Assembly (NCBI GenBank): GCA_966250335.1
Contig: CBINGZ010000002.1
Location: forward strand, 1-64,000
DNA length: 64,000 bases
Source: OLB7 sp966250335
GTDB lineage: Bacteria > Bacteroidota > Ignavibacteria > OLB7
Direction: 5' to 3'
This document shows, one piece after another, positions 55,005 through 63,641 of this stretch. Position 1 is the first letter of the stretch; each line of letters begins with the position of its first letter. The position numbers were made by a program, and so were the translations under genes. The notes under the pieces are model-generated. The model did no database searches. It saw only the letters and a list, made by a program, of their open reading frames with translations, and was not told the origin of the DNA.

Positions 55005-56863
55005 TGAAAGGAAACCTGCACGGCCGGCTGGCAGCCGGACCGATCGTGATCGACGGATCGATCGAGGCGGTCCTCCGTTCGCGCGGCCATTGCGAACGGC
55101 CGGTCGACCTCTACAACCTGAAGAACCCCTTCCTGATCGAGAAGATCCACGGCGAGTTCATCGACGCGGGGGCGGAGATCGTCCAGACGAACACCTGCCA
55201 TTCCAACGCGCTCACCCTTGCCGCCCACGGGCTCAACGACAAGGTCTACGAGATCAACAGGAAAGGGGTCTGGCAGGCGCGCAAGGCGGCGCTCAACAAG
55301 GCGTACGTCGCCGCCGCGGTCGGTCCCGTCGGCAAGTTCCTCAGTCCCATCGGGAAGCTGCAGCACGAGGAGGTGCGGGAGGCGTTCATGACGCAGATCC
55401 ACGCGCTCCTCGACGGCAGCCCCGATCTGATCATCCTGAAGTCGTTCATCGACGTCGACGAACTGGAGATCGCGCTCGACGCGGCGCGACATATCTCCTC
55501 CGATATCGACATCATCGCCCAGAAGACCTTCCCCGAGGATGCCGCGGTCCTTGCCACCGACTACCCGCACGACGTCGCGCGGCGGCTTCACGGTCCCGGC
55601 GTGATCGCCATCGGCTCCAACGGCACGGTCGGCCCCAACCGGATGCTCTCCATCATCCGTTCGCTTTACGGCGGCAGCCGGGCGATCCTCTCGGCCCAGC
55701 CCGATATCGGCATCCCCACCCTTGTCGACGGCCAGCCGGTCTACAACGCCACGATCGAATATGTGGCGGGCTCGGCCCGCGCGCTGGTGGAGAACGGGGT
55801 CACGATCATCGGCGCCGACGGAGGGGCGATGCCGGAGCATGTGGAGGCGATCAGCAGGGCGGTGGCCGGGATGCAGGTCGGGAGCCCGGAACCGAAGACG
55901 CGGAAGCGGAAGGAGAGCGCCGGCGAGGAGCTCCGCCGCGATCCTGTCGTCAGTCGTTTTGCCGAGAAGCTCGGGAAGAAGTTCCTGGTCACGGTCGAGC
56001 TCGATATCCCGCGCGGTCTCGATATGGCCCATCTCTACGAGGGGGCCGAATATCTGCACCGCCACGGGATCGACGCGGTGAACATCTCCGACGGCGCCCG
56101 GGCCCGGCTCCGGATGAGCTCGATCACCATCAGCCATCTGATCCAGCAGCGGACCGGAATGGAGTGCATGACGCATCTCTCCTGCCGCGATAGAAATATG
56201 GTGGGGCTCCAGTCGGAGCTTCTCGGGGCGCACGCGCTCGGGATACGGAACCTGCTCGCCGTGACGGGGGACCCCGCGCATATCGGCGACTACCCGTACG
56301 CCACATCGGTCTACGATGTGGATGCGGTCGGCCTGATCCGGACGCTGAGCCGGATGAACGACGGGCTCGACCTGATGGGAAATCCGGTCGGAGAACGGAC
56401 AAGCTTCCTGATCTCCTGCGCCTGCAACCCCGTCGCCGACGACATGGCGCGCGAGATCTCCCGGCTGGAACGGAAGGCCGCCGAGGGGGCGCGTGTCGCC
56501 TTCACGCAGCCGGTCTTCCGGGCCGACACGCTCCGGGAGTTCCTCGACCGCACCTCCCATATCCCGATCTCGATCATGGTCGGGATCATCCCGCTGCGGA
56601 GCGCGACGCACGCCGAGTTCCTGCATCACGAGCTCCCCGGCATGAAGATCCCCGACGAGATCCAGCGGAGGATGAGAACGGCGGAGAACGCCATGGCGGA
56701 GGGGGTCTCGATCTCGGTGGAGTTCCTGGAGATCATCCACACGATGCGCGACCGGCTTGCCGGCGTCTATATCATGCCCCCCGGAAAACGGTTCGATATG
56801 ATCATCGAGATTCTGGAGCGCTCGGGGCTCATGTCGCAGGCCGAGATGAGTCTCCGGGGATAG
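55004..56863 (+). CDS. Methylenetetrahydrofolate reductase fused to a degenerate homocysteine S-methyltransferase domain
   Basis: Residues 1-290 match the homocysteine S-methyltransferase barrel of YitJ-like proteins (NLKNPFLIEKIHGEFIDAGAEIVQTNTCHSNALTLAAHGL). The zinc ligands are gone: the usual N-C of the G-NC--GP motif is Asn-Gly (about residue 205, IGSNGTVGP), and GGCCGT is GADGGA (about residue 270). Residues from about 322 to 610 form a complete MetF-type flavin domain (VTVELDIPRGLDMAHL, HLSCRDRNMVGLQSEL, LGIRNLLAVTGDPAH). The intact half should reduce 5,10-methylene-THF; the first half is probably structural or regulatory. It is coupled by TGATG to the cytochrome gene, an odd pairing. 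Whether the first domain binds substrate is unknown. Confidence 0.88.
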   Translation: MKGNLHGRLAAGPIVIDGSIEAVLRSRGHCERPVDLYNLKNPFLIEKIHGEFIDAGAEIVQTNTCHSNALTLAAHGLNDKVYEINRKGVWQARKAALNKAYVAAAVGPVGKFLSPIGKLQHEEVREAFMTQIHALLDGSPDLIILKSFIDVDELEIALDAARHISSDIDIIAQKTFPEDAAVLATDYPHDVARRLHGPGVIAIGSNGTVGPNRMLSIIRSLYGGSRAILSAQPDIGIPTLVDGQPVYNATIEYVAGSARALVENGVTIIGADGGAMPEHVEAISRAVAGMQVGSPEPKTRKRKESAGEELRRDPVVSRFAEKLGKKFLVTVELDIPRGLDMAHLYEGAEYLHRHGIDAVNISDGARARLRMSSITISHLIQQRTGMECMTHLSCRDRNMVGLQSELLGAHALGIRNLLAVTGDPAHIGDYPYATSVYDVDAVGLIRTLSRMNDGLDLMGNPVGERTSFLISCACNPVADDMAREISRLERKAAEGARVAFTQPVFRADTLREFLDRTSHIPISIMVGIIPLRSATHAEFLHHELPGMKIPDEIQRRMRTAENAMAEGVSISVEFLEIIHTMRDRLAGVYIMPPGKRFDMIIEILERSGLMSQAEMSLRG

Positions 56864-56902
56864 GGGAATGAGACTCCCCGGACATCAACATCGCGAGTCG
56901 AT

Positions 56903-58243
56903 CTGAATACCGCTACCGATACGCCCGTCGTCCTCGGCGGCGGGGTCGCCGGCCTGGCCGCCGCCGTAGCGCTGGCCGATGCCGGACTGCGCCCCACGCT
57001 CGTCGAATCGCGCCCCTACCTGGGGGGGCGGGTCCGCTCGTTCGTTCATCAGGGGACGGGGGATGAGATCGACAACGGCCAGCACCTGATGATGGGATGC
57101 TACCGCGCCACCTTCCGCCTGCTCGAACGCCTGGGAACGCGCCCGCTGGTGCGGCTGCAGCCGAAGCTCCGCGTGGAGTTCCGCGATCCGGGGGGTTCGT
57201 CCGATGTTCTCGCCTCCTCCTCCCTTGCGCCGCCGCTCAACGTCCTGGCCGGCATGCTCCGCCTTCGCCGGCTCCCGGTTCGTGATCGCCTGATGCTCCT
57301 CAGGGTCGGCCTCGACCTGCGCCTGGGAGGGCCCCGCCCCGACGAGACGGTCGACCGGTATCTGGGGAGAATGCGCCAGTCCGCCGGGGCGCGCCGCAGG
57401 CTGTGGGACCCGATCGTGATCGCCACCCTCAACACCCCTCCGGAACGTGCCTCCGCCCTCCTCTTCGCGAGGGTCATGCGTCTGGCGTTTCTGGGGGGGG
57501 AGAGCGATTCACTGCTGGCGTTTCCGACCGGCGGGTTGTCGAGTCTCTTCGACCCCGCCGCCTCCTTCATCAGCGAGCGCGGCGGGCGCGTGCTGACCGG
57601 ATCGGCGGTGACGGGGCTGGAGCAGACCGACTCCGGATATCGCATCACGATCAAGGAGGGAGAAGAGATCGTGACCCGGCGTATGATCTCCGCGCTCCCG
57701 CAGGGGATGCTCCGGACGCTCTGGCGGGTCGGCCCTCTCCCTACATGGCTCACCGCCCCGCTCCCGACGGCGCCGATCGTCTCCCTCTATCTCTGGTACG
57801 ACCGCGAGCCGGGCCTCCCCCCCTTCTGTGCGATGCTCGGGACGAACGTGCAATGGGTCTTCAACAGACGAAAGATCGCTCCGGGAGATAACCCACGCTT
57901 CCCCGGGCTCCTCTCCTGCACGATCAGCGCCGCCTTCGAGGAGAGCGCCGCCGACGCCGCGACCGTGGTGGAGACGGCCGAGCGGGAGCTGAGGAGCGCC
58001 TTCCCGGAGATGCGGGGGGCACGGCTCCTCGACTCGCAGGTGATCAAGGAGAAGCAGGCGACGTTCGCCGCCACGCCGGAGGCCGAGCCGCTTCGCGCCA
58101 GATCGGTCACCTCCCTCCCCGGGTTCTTCCTGGCCGGAGACTGGACCGCCACCGGGCTCCCCGGCACGATCGAGGGGGCGGTGCAGAGCGGCTACATGGC
58201 GGCGGGGGCGCTGATCGCCTCGATCGACATCCCGCGAGCCTGA
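56903..58243 (+). CDS. hpnE: HpnE-like hydroxysqualene dehydroxylase (FAD amine oxidase family)
   Basis: Homology starts right after 56903: PVVLGGGVAGLAAAVALADAG is the FAD-binding fold, followed by YLGGRVRSF, EIDNGQHLMMGCYRATFRLLERLG and, at the end, FFLAGDWTATGLPGTIEGAVQSGYMAAGAL. HpnE removes the hydroxyl from hydroxysqualene in hopanoid-type squalene synthesis; relatives are carotenoid desaturases. In this frame there is no ATG, GTG or TTG before the FAD motif. Either a CTG start (56903) is used, or the ATG at 56868, which has a good ribosome site but is in another frame, is joined by a frameshift. HpnC and HpnD are not in the window, so the name is by similarity. Confidence 0.78.
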   Translation: MNTATDTPVVLGGGVAGLAAAVALADAGLRPTLVESRPYLGGRVRSFVHQGTGDEIDNGQHLMMGCYRATFRLLERLGTRPLVRLQPKLRVEFRDPGGSSDVLASSSLAPPLNVLAGMLRLRRLPVRDRLMLLRVGLDLRLGGPRPDETVDRYLGRMRQSAGARRRLWDPIVIATLNTPPERASALLFARVMRLAFLGGESDSLLAFPTGGLSSLFDPAASFISERGGRVLTGSAVTGLEQTDSGYRITIKEGEEIVTRRMISALPQGMLRTLWRVGPLPTWLTAPLPTAPIVSLYLWYDREPGLPPFCAMLGTNVQWVFNRRKIAPGDNPRFPGLLSCTISAAFEESAADAATVVETAERELRSAFPEMRGARLLDSQVIKEKQATFAATPEAEPLRARSVTSLPGFFLAGDWTATGLPGTIEGAVQSGYMAAGALIASIDIPRA

Positions 58244-58272
58244 GCCGACGAAACCGCGCGTATCGGAACGAC

Positions 58273-58307
58273 GAAGGGGCGATCCGAACATATCGGATCG
58301 CCCCTTC
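58273..58307. terminator. Hairpin between convergent genes
   Basis: A 15-base stem (GAAGGGGCGATCCGA with its complement) closes a 5-base loop between the converging hpnE and barrel genes. T-runs are short on both sides, so it may be a weaker bidirectional terminator. Confidence 0.7.
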
Positions 58308-58333
58308 ACATTGTCGTATCTCCGGCTCTTCGC

Positions 58334-59140
58334 TTAGAAGGCGCGGCGGAAGTCGAGCTGGAAGAGAATGCTGTTCAGGTTCCAGTTCTCGTTCTCGGTG
58401 ACCTGGGTCAGACCGTAATCGTAGTAGATGCCGGGGGTTGCGATCCAGGCGTTGCCGAAGAGACCGATTTCAGCCTGGAGACCACCCTTCAGGGAGAAGC
58501 GGGTGGAGCTGCGGCCCGGGATGTCGTTATCGAACAGGACCAGCGTACGGCCGTTGTTCTCGGTCGGATAGCCGTCGGGGTTGACGAAACGGGCGTTCTG
58601 CGGCTCGATCAGGTTCTGCACCTGGCGGTTCTTTCCACCCAGCACGTAACCGAAGACGGGACCGGCCTCGGCGGCGACACGGAATCCACGACCGATCTTC
58701 AGGAACTCGTACTTGTACATCACTTCAGCCGTCAGCAGGCTGTAGGTGATCGCCGATGAGGTCGTCACCGTCTGGTTCACCGGATTGCTGGCGCCGGGAA
58801 GAAGGACCTGGGCGTCGGGAAGGTTCTGCTCGAAGTTTGCCGGACGCGACTCGTAGGCCACGCGCGGGATGATGCTCCAGGTGGGAGAGGGCTGGAATTC
58901 CGCCGTGATACCGACAAGAAATCCCCATCCCGAACCATCTTCAAAGATCGGGCAGTTCGGGTCCTCGATCGTCCGGAAGCCCCCGGTGTGGTAGTTGCGG
59001 CTCAGTCCCACGGTAGGACCGACAAGCACCTGCGAACGAGGCACCGTCGGATCAAGGGGGTTGGATCCCTGCGCGCTGACCATCTCCGCGCCGAGGGTAA
59101 ACGCGCCGAGCAGGGCAAGAATGTAGGAGACTCTCTTCAT
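58334..59140 (-). CDS. Outer-membrane beta-barrel protein
   Basis: The 268-aa protein has a signal peptide (residues 1-23, ending VSAQ) and a barrel of alternating strands (VLVGPTVGLSRNYHTGGF, WGFLVGITAEFQPSPTWSIIPRVAYESR, RFSLKGGLQAEIGLFG, WIATPGIYYDYGLTQV) ending in FRRAF, with the terminal Phe typical for insertion by the Bam machinery. It resembles porin-like OmpA-barrel proteins of Bacteroidota. Only a weak promoter match (TATCTTCG, minus strand, 59211-59218) lies upstream. It follows the large T9SS gene by 86 bases. Confidence 0.75.
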   Translation of the reverse strand: MKRVSYILALLGAFTLGAEMVSAQGSNPLDPTVPRSQVLVGPTVGLSRNYHTGGFRTIEDPNCPIFEDGSGWGFLVGITAEFQPSPTWSIIPRVAYESRPANFEQNLPDAQVLLPGASNPVNQTVTTSSAITYSLLTAEVMYKYEFLKIGRGFRVAAEAGPVFGYVLGGKNRQVQNLIEPQNARFVNPDGYPTENNGRTLVLFDNDIPGRSSTRFSLKGGLQAEIGLFGNAWIATPGIYYDYGLTQVTENENWNLNSILFQLDFRRAF

Positions 59141-59226
59141 GGGGTTGATACTCCGATGATTGAGATGATTGATGTATGTAGGCTATAGAAGGTTCCCGAA
59201 CCCAAGGCTCCGAAGATACGACATCA

Positions 59227-62200
59227 TTACTTAATGATATGCATCCGCTTTATCGATGTGAACGGACCCGAGTCGATCCTGTAGTAATAAAGACCGCTCG
59301 GAAGCTCCGACGCATCGAATGTGGCCGTATACTGCCCGGCCGCCAGCACTTCGTCCACCAGCACCCTCTGCAGGGCGCCCCCGGGGCCGTAGACCTCAAG
59401 ACGCGTGTGGGCGTCCAATCCGACCGTAAAGTCGATCTGCGTCATCCCCGAGACCGGGTTCGGGGCGTTCTGACGGAGAGCATATCCCTCCCCGGTCACC
59501 ACGATCAGCCGCTGCGATAATCCGCAGACGCTGTCGATCATGTACGGCACGCTTGCCGTCACCGGCGCCGCGCACCCGGTCGACATCGTCACCACGAACG
59601 TATCGAGGGGGGAGTCGCCGATGAAGACGCGGAACGGGATCTCCGGCAGACGGAACGGATCGAGCCGCGCGCTCCCCCCTCCGACCGGCTCGAACCGCAG
59701 GGTCAGCAGCCCCGCCGGATCGACGAGCGGATCGCCGACGATCCTCCAGCCCGAACCGACCGTGTCGGCTCTCACCTTCCATGCCTCCAGGCTGAAGCGA
59801 GCCATCCGCGGGTTGTAGGCGACGGTGACCGTCGCCCCGCTCTGCGGCATGCCCTCCCAGAGGGCCGATTCCACCTCGACCGCCAGATCGATCGTCCGAC
59901 CGAACGACACCGATCCAGGAGCCGTGGCGCTGAGCCGATATTCCTGCGGTTCGCTCCGCAGGCCGAACTCCCGGCTGTAGGTCGCGCCGATCTCGGCGAA
60001 CCGCCAGTAGATCGAGCCTGTGACCGTATCGACCTGCCCCGCGAAATCGATCGTGTACTCCACCGTGAGGAAATCCCCCACGGCCAGCACATGTCCCACC
60101 GCCGGCAGGTTCGCCTTCACCAGCGGCGAGGTCGTCGCCAGACCGATCTCGGCGATCGTAAGGGGCGTGTTGCCGTCGTTCTTGATCGTAACGCGACCAG
60201 TCCGGGCCTCGCAGGGAACGGCGACGCTCGCGTCGAACTCGATCGCGTCCTCCGCGAGGGCGATCAGGCCGAATCCCTCAAGCTTGTTTTCAATGATCGG
60301 CATGATCCGGGAACCGGTCCCCGCCTTGATCAGACACTCGCGCAGCCCCGGCTGCAGCGGGCTGAACCGGACAGGGACCATCGCCTCTCCTCCGGCCGGC
60401 AGGGTGATCGGGGCGTCGAGCGGGGTCGCCGCGAAGTCGCTGATGTCGCCGGCGTCGATCCAGACGCTGTCGATCGTGATCGCCCGCGCGTCGGTGTTCC
60501 GGATCGCGACAAGAGTATCGTGTGTCGATCCTACCCACCGGGCTCCCCAGTCGTAGCCGCCGATCGCCGCGCGGAGATGATATCCGCTCCCCACCAGCTC
60601 GGCGACAGCCTCCAGGCCGTCGTCGTTCTTCACGGAGATCGCCGACCTGTACGACCGTTCTCCGGTCGGCTTGAACCCATACGAGACCCAGAGGGTATCC
60701 CCCATCGGGAGGTCGTACCGGAAATCGCTCTTCTCGGGAGCGAACGTGACCGGATCATCGGTCGCGACTCCCCGCAGGAAGGCGGTGTCGGAGCCGCTGT
60801 TGACGACCGCCACCCTCCAGAGCGCCGTGTCGCCGATATGGAGCGCGCCGTAGTCGTGGCCGCCGAGCGCAAGGCGGGGGTAGACACCGACGCCGTGCAG
60901 ATGCGCCGTGACCGGATCGCCGGCGCTGCTGAAGAATCTGACCTCTCCGGTGAAATCGGTCGTCGCCGACGGGTTGAACCGGAACGGCAGGGTCAGAACC
61001 TCGTCCGGCTCCAGATCGATCGGGTAGGCGACCGGGCCCGCGAGGGTGAAGACCCCGGCGTCGGTCTGCATGCTGTCGATCGTAAGCTCCGCCGCGCCGT
61101 TGTTCCAGACGCGGACGTCGAGCGTCCTGTTCCTTCCCACACGGACCGCGCCGTACTCCAGATCCTCGGTCGCGATGCTCGGTCCGATCACCCGGCCGGT
61201 CAGCGGGATCATGTAGAGCCGGCAGTTGCACCAGATCAGGAGCGTATCGGTATAGGTGCCGATCGCGTCCGACTTGAACGCCACGCCGACGGTCAGCGAC
61301 CCCGCGGGGTAGATCTCCCGGCCGCTGTGCCGGGTCACCAGGGTGAACTCCCGACCGCGCAGGATCCGGACGCTGTCGACCATCATCACGGCGTTCCCCG
61401 TGTTGGAGATCGTCATCTCCTTGAGCTGGATCTTCCCCCCCGGCGTCCCCCTGGCCGAGATCGCATCGGGCGTCAGGACCGGGGCGAGGACGTCGAGCGT
61501 CAGGTTGAACGTATCGCGGTTGCGGAACATATCCTCCGCGATGATCCTGGCGCTTCCCGGCTGCATCGGATCGCGTGTCGTCACTCTCCCCGTCCGGAAG
61601 TCGTCGCCGTCGATCCCGACCCCGAACTCCAGCACGGCGTTCGTCGAGGCCGAGGAGTCGAGCCAGACGCGCTTCAGACCGCTCTCGAAGAGGCCGCTGT
61701 CGAGCGCCCTGACCTTGTAGCTGTCGCAGAGGCGTTCGACCGTGAAGCGGGGCTTCGTGACGTCGGCCCGCTTCAGCCGTCGCATGCCGGAGCCGATCGC
61801 CCATGCGTACGAGTCCCATGTCCCCATGCCGTAGACGAAGCCCGCCAGCAGCCCGTCGCTCAGCAGGACGTGAGTCGTGCCGTCGGAGACCTCGAGGGTC
61901 GCCCAGAGATATTTTCCCGTGCCGTCCGGCACCTGTCCCATCGTGATGCCGGCGAAGTCGCTCAGCTTCCTGCCGTCCAGGGTCGTCGTCGTCAGGTACT
62001 CCTGCTCCACCACCAGTGTAAGGAGGTGACGGTCGAACTGCTTCGCCGCGTTCGGCGCGTTGGAGATCCTGTTCGGGAGCGTCTGGAAGACCGCCGCGTT
62101 CACGTACTGATCGGTCGGCGTGATCATCACCATGTTCGGATCGAAGTTGACCACGGCGCGCCCAGAATCCTTGTTGGTCGGATCGGCCATCGCCGACCGG

Positions 62201-63252
62201 GAGTAATGCGCCACCATCACCGGCTTCGTCGACCGGATCACGACAGGCTCGCGCAGGTCGTATTCCATGAAGGCGCCGATCGAGGCGAGGTCGAACGCCT
62301 CGGGCTTCGCCCCCTCCTTCCGGATCGTCACGGTCGTCGTTCCCGGATCGGCCGATATGACGCGGATCAGATCCCCCCCCTTTCGTCCCCCGAACGGAAC
62401 AGCGACATACTCGGTGCTGAGCATTTCGCGGGGAGGAAGCATCTCGATGAGATGATCCTTCGTGTCGAGGGTCCAGGGGACCGCGGCCCTCATGTGGCCG
62501 CTCAGCACCCCGACCGGCTTGTCGGAGACGACGATGGAGCCGGTGATATCGGACGCCCCGCGGATCGACCCGCCATCCTGGATCTGGAGGATCTCTCCTT
62601 TGTCGAGGATTCTGGTGATCAGGTCTCCGGGACGATATCCGTCGACCGTCTTGGTCTTGGGATAGACCGTGACCGCCGTGTTCGACTCGGAGGCCAGGAT
62701 CGCGAACTCGCCGCCGCGCGGGGCCACATCGCACGCCAGGGAGAACATGTTGCTGGAATCCCTGGGCGTATAGTGATCGAGCGCGTAATTCGCCGTCACG
62801 TACTGCATTCCCCACGCGTTCACCGGCAGCGCCAGGTAGCCGTCCGAGGTATGCGTCCTGCTGTTGTAGCAGTAGACGCTGATCGGCTCGGTCGACCTGA
62901 TCTCGATGGCGTTACGGAAGACTCCTTCCCCCGTGCACTCGAATCGCTCATCGATGCTCACCTTCGTGATCTCGTACGGCGCAAGCTTTCGGGTGACGAC
63001 ATAGCCGTCCGGAAAGGTCACCGTCACATCGACATGAAATCGCGATGCGATAGAGACAACACGATGAATCGAGGGGGGACTGCAGACGTCGGTTTCGTTC
63101 TGCATGAACCCGACGAGAAAATGTACCCCCTCGGCGTTCGACCCCAGCGCCGACGCCCCGCGCTTGCCGCCCTCCTGGGCGTGCAGGAGCGTGGCGCCGC
63201 CCCCCGCGCAGAGGAGCGCGAGCAGAAGCACGGCAACGGCTTGTTTCGGCAT
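59227..63252 (-). CDS. IgGFc-binding/HYDIN-like (choice-of-anchor D) secreted protein with T9SS tail
   Basis: The protein of about 1341 aa has a signal peptide (QAVAVLLLALLCAGGG, ending HAQ). Residues about 40-520 match the IgGFc-binding domain (EPISVYCYNSRTHTSDGYLALPVNAWGMQY, SDKPVGVLSGHMRA, LPPREMLSTEYVAVPFGGRKGGDLIRV). Several immunoglobulin-like ASPM/SPD-2/HYDIN-type repeats follow (ISNTGNAVMMVDSV, VWNNGAAELTIDSM, VVNSGSDTAFL, IRNTDARAITIDSVWIDAG, IKNDGNTPLTIAEIGL). The end is a T9SS type A sorting domain (LRQNAPNPVSGMTQIDF, GLYYYRIDSG, RMHIIK). I start at the ATG at 63252; a TTG at 63276 would add eight residues. It is a surface adhesin or matrix-like protein by architecture; the ligand is unknown. 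Confidence 0.85.
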   Translation of the reverse strand: MPKQAVAVLLLALLCAGGGATLLHAQEGGKRGASALGSNAEGVHFLVGFMQNETDVCSPPSIHRVVSIASRFHVDVTVTFPDGYVVTRKLAPYEITKVSIDERFECTGEGVFRNAIEIRSTEPISVYCYNSRTHTSDGYLALPVNAWGMQYVTANYALDHYTPRDSSNMFSLACDVAPRGGEFAILASESNTAVTVYPKTKTVDGYRPGDLITRILDKGEILQIQDGGSIRGASDITGSIVVSDKPVGVLSGHMRAAVPWTLDTKDHLIEMLPPREMLSTEYVAVPFGGRKGGDLIRVISADPGTTTVTIRKEGAKPEAFDLASIGAFMEYDLREPVVIRSTKPVMVAHYSRSAMADPTNKDSGRAVVNFDPNMVMITPTDQYVNAAVFQTLPNRISNAPNAAKQFDRHLLTLVVEQEYLTTTTLDGRKLSDFAGITMGQVPDGTGKYLWATLEVSDGTTHVLLSDGLLAGFVYGMGTWDSYAWAIGSGMRRLKRADVTKPRFTVERLCDSYKVRALDSGLFESGLKRVWLDSSASTNAVLEFGVGIDGDDFRTGRVTTRDPMQPGSARIIAEDMFRNRDTFNLTLDVLAPVLTPDAISARGTPGGKIQLKEMTISNTGNAVMMVDSVRILRGREFTLVTRHSGREIYPAGSLTVGVAFKSDAIGTYTDTLLIWCNCRLYMIPLTGRVIGPSIATEDLEYGAVRVGRNRTLDVRVWNNGAAELTIDSMQTDAGVFTLAGPVAYPIDLEPDEVLTLPFRFNPSATTDFTGEVRFFSSAGDPVTAHLHGVGVYPRLALGGHDYGALHIGDTALWRVAVVNSGSDTAFLRGVATDDPVTFAPEKSDFRYDLPMGDTLWVSYGFKPTGERSYRSAISVKNDDGLEAVAELVGSGYHLRAAIGGYDWGARWVGSTHDTLVAIRNTDARAITIDSVWIDAGDISDFAATPLDAPITLPAGGEAMVPVRFSPLQPGLRECLIKAGTGSRIMPIIENKLEGFGLIALAEDAIEFDASVAVPCEARTGRVTIKNDGNTPLTIAEIGLATTSPLVKANLPAVGHVLAVGDFLTVEYTIDFAGQVDTVTGSIYWRFAEIGATYSREFGLRSEPQEYRLSATAPGSVSFGRTIDLAVEVESALWEGMPQSGATVTVAYNPRMARFSLEAWKVRADTVGSGWRIVGDPLVDPAGLLTLRFEPVGGGSARLDPFRLPEIPFRVFIGDSPLDTFVVTMSTGCAAPVTASVPYMIDSVCGLSQRLIVVTGEGYALRQNAPNPVSGMTQIDFTVGLDAHTRLEVYGPGGALQRVLVDEVLAAGQYTATFDASELPSGLYYYRIDSGPFTSIKRMHIIK

Positions 63253-63276
63253 GTTGGTAGCAGCAGGAAATAACAA

Positions 63277-63641
63277 CGTTACACGATACAGTAGGGTTAA
63301 CGTTCGCTGGTAGGACCACGACTGCGAGTAACGCCGGAGGGCTCCGGTCGGATCGCCGACCGACCACCCCTGTTTGCCGTCAGGAGGCTGTCGAGAGGGG
63401 ACAGCTCCATACTGCCTGGGCTATATCGGTCGGTTCGTGTCGCAGCTTCGGGAAGACGTGACGGAAATTCCCGGAGCGGGAATATAACGAACATACAATC
63501 GGATACAAGCCCTATGCCTGAACTTCCTGGCAGATTATTAGACTCCCGGTCGTGGCCTTGTGTCACAGTGGAAGAAAAAAAAAGCGTCCGCTCCCGATTG
63601 CGCGGGAGCGGACGCCGACGAATGCGTCCGGATAAAGCCCC
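63277..63641. other. Intergenic region before the T9SS protein, with a terminator
   Basis: No gene is seen in these 365 bases. The terminator of the upstream OmpA-type gene lies at 63575-63615. A weak -7-like box (TATGTTCG, minus, 63488-63495) could serve the T9SS gene, but a TTG at the expected spacing is missing. Confidence 0.4.
63575..63615 (-). terminator. Rho-independent terminator of the OmpA-family gene
   Basis: A 13-base stem (GCGTCCGCTCCCG with its complement, 63584-63596 and 63603-63615) is followed on the minus strand by nine T. It lies 26 bases after the OmpA-family stop. Confidence 0.88.

Noticed and set aside
54980..56740. 586-aa open frame on the minus strand
   Set aside because: Antisense to the MetF fusion; no motifs, and shadow-type composition.
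60091..63273. 1060-aa open frame on the plus strand
   Set aside because: Antisense shadow of the IgGFc/HYDIN protein; composition is Arg/Asp/His-rich with no domain and no ribosome site.
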